Assembly: GCF_036924645.1 (NCBI RefSeq)
Contig: NZ_JAZHRX010000001.1
Coordinates: forward strand, 1,860,001-1,924,000
Source of the DNA: Bradyrhizobium sp. AZCC 2176
Lineage (GTDB): Bacteria; Pseudomonadota; Alphaproteobacteria; Rhizobiales; Xanthobacteraceae
Reading direction: 5' to 3'
Length of the DNA: 64,000 nucleotides
Both the position numbers and the translations under genes were made by a program. Shown piece after piece: positions 61,673 through 64,000 of this stretch. The notes beneath the pieces were generated by a model. It saw only the letters and a program-made list of their open reading frames with translations. It made no database searches and was not told where the DNA came from. The first letter of the stretch is position 1, and each line of letters begins with the position of its first letter.

Positions 61673-62849
61673 AGCGTTTTCGAGCGAAGTGGGAACCGGT
61701 TCGTGTCAAGAAAACGCGTCAAATCAAGAATCTAGAGCCCCGTTTCGATTCCATCGAAGCGGAAAAGGCTCTAGCGGCCCGATCACCCGGCGCGGCTTCG
61801 TCGGCGGCGCACTCCTCGCGGCGCTCAGTGGCAAGGCACTCGCGCAGGGCTTCGCGGGGTTGGGTGAAAGCGCGGAGGGATTTGCGTCGGTCGTGCCCGG
61901 CAGGACATTCGCATTTCCCGCCGACCACGGACCACATCCAGAATTCCGCATCGAGTGGTGGTACGTGACGGCCAATCTCGCCGACGCGCATGGGGCGGCC
62001 TACGGCGCCCAATGGACGCTGTTTCGACAGGCTATCGCTGCCGGCGGGCCGCCGGAGGGCTGGGCCAACCAGCAGATATGGATGGGCCATGCCGCCGTCA
62101 CGCGCGCCGATACCCATCGCTTCAGCCAGGCGTTCGCGCGCGGCGGGGTCGGCCAGGCCGGTGTCGACGCAAAACCATTTCACGCCTGGATCGATGCCTG
62201 GGAGATGCGTGGGCTCGATCCGGCGACTGACGAAAATATTGCGCCGTGTGAGCTGAAAGCGTCGGGCTCGGACTTCAGCTATACGCTGCGCCTCGGTGCG
62301 GAGCGTCCGCTGGTGCTGCAGGGCGACGGCGGCTACAGCCGCAAATCGCTGCGCGAACAGGCCTCCTACTATTACAGCCAGCCGCATTATACGGCGGCGG
62401 GCATCCTGACCATCGACGACAGGCCTGTCGATGTCACCGGCATGGCCTGGCTCGATCGCGAGTGGAGCAGCCAGCCGCTGGCCTCGGATCAAAGCGGATG
62501 GGACTGGCTCTCGTTGCATTTCAACGCCGGCCACAAGCTGATGCTGTACCGGATGCGCCAGACCGACGGCCAGCATTACGGCTCCGGCAAATGGATCGCG
62601 CCCGACGGCAGCACCGAACAGCTCGCCTCCGCCGACATCACGATGACGCCGCTGACCTTTACCGAGATCGAGAAGCGAAAGATCCCGACGATTTGGCGTA
62701 TCGCTATCCCGAGGATGGCGGTTTCGATTGAATGCAGGCCGCTCAACGCCAGAAGCTGGATGGGGACGAGCTTTCCCTATTGGGAAGGCCCGATCAGTTT
62801 CAGCGGCAGCCATTCGGGACTGGGTTATCTGGAAATGACCGGCTATTAA
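61662..62849 (+). CDS. AttH/CrtC-like lipocalin-domain secreted hydrolase
   Basis: This 395-residue protein has Tat-type TRRGFVGGALLAALSGKALAQG preceded by about 45 residues encoded by an interspersed repeat. The body has FAFPADHGPHPEFRIEWWYV, the AttH/CrtC (hydroxyneurosporene synthase-like) signature, then YYSQPHYTAAGILTIDDRPV and GMAWLDREWSSQPL. In AttEFGH groups this exported protein acts with the ABC complex. The only ATG (61662) overlaps the permease end and lies just upstream of the repeat; GTG 61689 is another option. No start codon exists between the repeat and the Tat motif. Confidence 0.85.
   Translation: MNGRAFSSEVGTGSCQENASNQESRAPFRFHRSGKGSSGPITRRGFVGGALLAALSGKALAQGFAGLGESAEGFASVVPGRTFAFPADHGPHPEFRIEWWYVTANLADAHGAAYGAQWTLFRQAIAAGGPPEGWANQQIWMGHAAVTRADTHRFSQAFARGGVGQAGVDAKPFHAWIDAWEMRGLDPATDENIAPCELKASGSDFSYTLRLGAERPLVLQGDGGYSRKSLREQASYYYSQPHYTAAGILTIDDRPVDVTGMAWLDREWSSQPLASDQSGWDWLSLHFNAGHKLMLYRMRQTDGQHYGSGKWIAPDGSTEQLASADITMTPLTFTEIEKRKIPTIWRIAIPRMAVSIECRPLNARSWMGTSFPYWEGPISFSGSHSGLGYLEMTGY
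61673..61774. repeat. Interspersed repeat, AGCGTTTTCGAGCGAAGTGG family (copy 3), partly coding
   Basis: GCGTTTTC (61674-61681) and GAAAACGC (61710-61717), then CTAGAGCC (61732-61739) with GGCTCTAG (61767-61774), form the two-part structure also seen at 32.1 kb. It is in frame and supplies the N-terminal codons of the AttH-like gene. Confidence 0.85.
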
Positions 62850-62878
62850 GCCGTCGCACGAACAGGGAAAATTCTGCG

Positions 62879-63271
62879 ATGTATCACTTTACCGCGCTCA
62901 TCACCTTGCTGGCGATCCTGGTCTACTTCTACTCGTCCATTCTGGTATCGCGGGCGCGCGGCAAGTTCGGCGTCAAGCTGCCGGCGATTTCGGGCAATCC
63001 GGATTTCGAGCGCGTGTTTCGCGCGCAAATGAATACGCTGGAGTGGCTGCCGATCTTCCTGCCGTCGCTGTGGCTGTTCGCGATCTATGTCGGCGACGGC
63101 ATCGCGGCCGCACTCGGGCTGGTCTGGGTGATCGGCCGGATTCTCTACGTGTTCGGCTATGCCAGGGCGGTCAAGGACCGCAGTACGGGCTTTGCTATCC
63201 AGGCGCTGGCCACGATCGCGCTATGGCTGGGAGCCTTTGGCGCCATCGTATGGCGGCTGGTGCAGGTGTGA
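62879..63271 (+). CDS. MAPEG-family membrane protein
   Basis: This 130-residue protein has four membrane helices. It has VSRARGKFGVKLPAISGNPDFERVFRAQMNTLEWLP, the FxRxxxAxxNxxE-type glutathione-contact motif of MAPEG, and YVFGYARAVKDRSTGFAIQ. MAPEG proteins are glutathione transferases or peroxidases in the membrane. The ATG at 62879 follows AGGGAA by about 9 bases. Confidence 0.9.
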   Translation: MYHFTALITLLAILVYFYSSILVSRARGKFGVKLPAISGNPDFERVFRAQMNTLEWLPIFLPSLWLFAIYVGDGIAAALGLVWVIGRILYVFGYARAVKDRSTGFAIQALATIALWLGAFGAIVWRLVQV

Positions 63272-63284
63272 GAAGAACGCAAGC

Positions 63285-63465
63285 CCCATCCCCGTCGCCC
63301 CTGCGAACGCAGGGGCCCATACGCCGCGGACGGCGTATGGGCACATTGGAAGAGAGCTTCGCTTCAGCAACTCGCTGCGGCAATTGGCCAACGCAAAGCA
63401 TCAGCTACCGCGCGTCATCGATAGATCACGCGGTATGGCTCCGTGCTTTCGCAGGGACGACGGAG
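63285..63465. repeat. Composite interspersed repeat, CCTGCGAACGCAGG family
   Basis: CCCCTGCGAACGCAGGGG is followed by GCCCATACGCCG and CGGCGTATGGGC arms and a final CGCAGGGACGACGG. It is related to the palindrome at 16100-16137. It fills the 198 bases between the MAPEG gene and the convergent binding-protein gene. Confidence 0.75.
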
Positions 63466-63469
63466 AGAG

Positions 63470-64000
63470 CTACTTCACCAGCGGGCAGCCGGAATCCTTC
63501 GCCGCCGGAAACGCCTTGTCGCCGGGAACGACCGCAAGCTGCTTGTAGTAATCCCACGGCTTCTTCGATTCCGACGGCTTCTTGACCTCGAACAGATAGA
63601 GGTCGTGCACCATGCGGCCGTTCTCCAGCACCTTGCCGCCTTGCGCGAAGTCGTCGTCCACCGGAAGCTCCTTTAATTTCTTCGCCACCGCCTCGGTGTC
63701 CTTGGTGCCGGCCGCCTTGACCGCCTTCAGATATTGCAGCGTCGCCGAATAGGTGCCGGCCTGGATCATGTTCGGCATACGGCCGGTGCGCTTGAAGAAG
63801 CGTTCGGCGAGGTTGCGGCTCTTGGCGTCGCGGTCCCAGTAGTAGCCTTCCGTCAGCACCAGGCCTTGCGCGGCCTCGAGCCCGAGGCCGTGGACTTCGG
63901 CGAGCGTCAGCAGCAGGCCGGCGAGCTTCTGGCCGCTCTTGACGATGCCGAATTCCGCCGCCTGCTTGATCGAGTTTGTCGTGTCGAGGCCGGCATTGGC
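63470..64000 (-). CDS. LivK-like branched-chain amino-acid-type binding protein (5' end outside window)
   Basis: The last 176 codons of an ABC solute-binding protein are present; the frame stays open to the window edge. Segments include ANAGLDTTNSIKQAAEFGIV, VLTEGYYWDRDAKSRNLAERF, AGTYSATLQYLKAVKAAGTK and a C-terminus with two Cys-flanking residues, KDSGCPLVK. This is the family-6 type (LivK/AmiC-like), whose members bind branched amino acids, amides or aromatics. The N-terminus, signal peptide and partner genes are not visible. Confidence 0.85.
   Translation of the reverse strand, partial: ANAGLDTTNSIKQAAEFGIVKSGQKLAGLLLTLAEVHGLGLEAAQGLVLTEGYYWDRDAKSRNLAERFFKRTGRMPNMIQAGTYSATLQYLKAVKAAGTKDTEAVAKKLKELPVDDDFAQGGKVLENGRMVHDLYLFEVKKPSESKKPWDYYKQLAVVPGDKAFPAAKDSGCPLVK

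Noticed and set aside
1..64000. CRISPR array, tRNA, rRNA, prophage or insertion sequence
   Set aside because: No regularly spaced direct repeats, cloverleaf genes or recombinase frames were seen; the repeats present are dispersed palindromes.

Overview
The window is one continuous stretch of high-GC alphaproteobacterial chromosome. Gene families, codon usage and above all its short interspersed palindromic repeats point to Bradyrhizobium or a close Nitrobacteraceae relative. That placement is inference from pattern recognition, not a database result. I see no rRNA, tRNA, CRISPR, integrase or transposase. It reads as a core/accessory metabolic region rather than a mobile island.

Layout. (1) 0.1-8.4 kb, minus strand: a catabolic operon made of a peptide/nickel-type ABC transporter (Tat-exported binding protein, two permeases, one double ATPase), an AtzG-like subunit, an AtzE-family amidase, an HpxZ/AtzH-like protein and a GntR-FCD regulator. 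(2) 8.6-11.0 kb: an APH-fold protein with an altered catalytic loop and an orphan UgpB-like sugar-binding protein. (3) 11.3-16.1 kb: a truncated TRAP DctP remnant coupled by a GTGA overlap to a membrane histidine kinase, a REC-DUF3369-histidine kinase hybrid and an OmpR-type regulator. (4) 16.3-17.4 kb: an ECF sigma factor and a small exported protein. (5) 17.5-18.9 kb: a split DipZ-like pair (CcdA plus periplasmic thioredoxin). (6) 20.0-22.6 kb: a cyanide-insensitive-type cytochrome bd oxidase with a 42-residue accessory subunit. (7) 22.8-35.9 kb: a mixed stretch with an L,D-transpeptidase, an orphan amino-acid-binding protein, two acyl-CoA dehydrogenases, CMD and VOC proteins, a methyltransferase opposite a frameshifted MerR regulator, two MFS carriers, a HicB-type protein and two more methyltransferases. 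(8) 35.9-44.4 kb: a thiosulfate-oxidation locus, arsR-type regulator then soxCDXYZA-K-B, a DsrE-like protein and a persulfide-dioxygenase/rhodanese fusion. (9) 44.5-49.9 kb: cobalamin uptake, btuF-btuD-btuC divergent from a B12 riboswitch and a TonB receptor. (10) 50.3-52.9 kb: small charged proteins and an ATP-grasp enzyme. (11) 53.1-58.3 kb: an MFS carrier, a D-aminoacylase-type amidohydrolase, and a GST/MFS pair. (12) 58.5-63.3 kb: an AttEFGH-like group (LolD-type ATPase, FtsX-type permease broken by a frameshift, AttH/CrtC lipocalin-like protein) and a MAPEG protein. (13) 63.5-64.0 kb: the C-terminal part of a LivK-type binding protein running off the window.

How the genes work together. 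The sox genes, the DsrE protein and the persulfide dioxygenase form a periplasm-to-cytoplasm sulfur oxidation route, and the CcdA/thioredoxin pair 18 kb away could keep the sox thiols reduced. The btu block is a complete inner- and outer-membrane B12 import system under one divergent control region. The first operon looks like uptake plus hydrolysis of a small carboxylated urea or oxamate-type compound.

The most notable structural theme is that several repeat families have entered coding DNA: an in-frame repeat in the linker of a double ABC ATPase, and a repeat that supplies the start region of the AttH-like gene. Two genes (a MerR regulator and the FtsX permease) are broken by single-base frameshifts, which may be real or sequencing errors.
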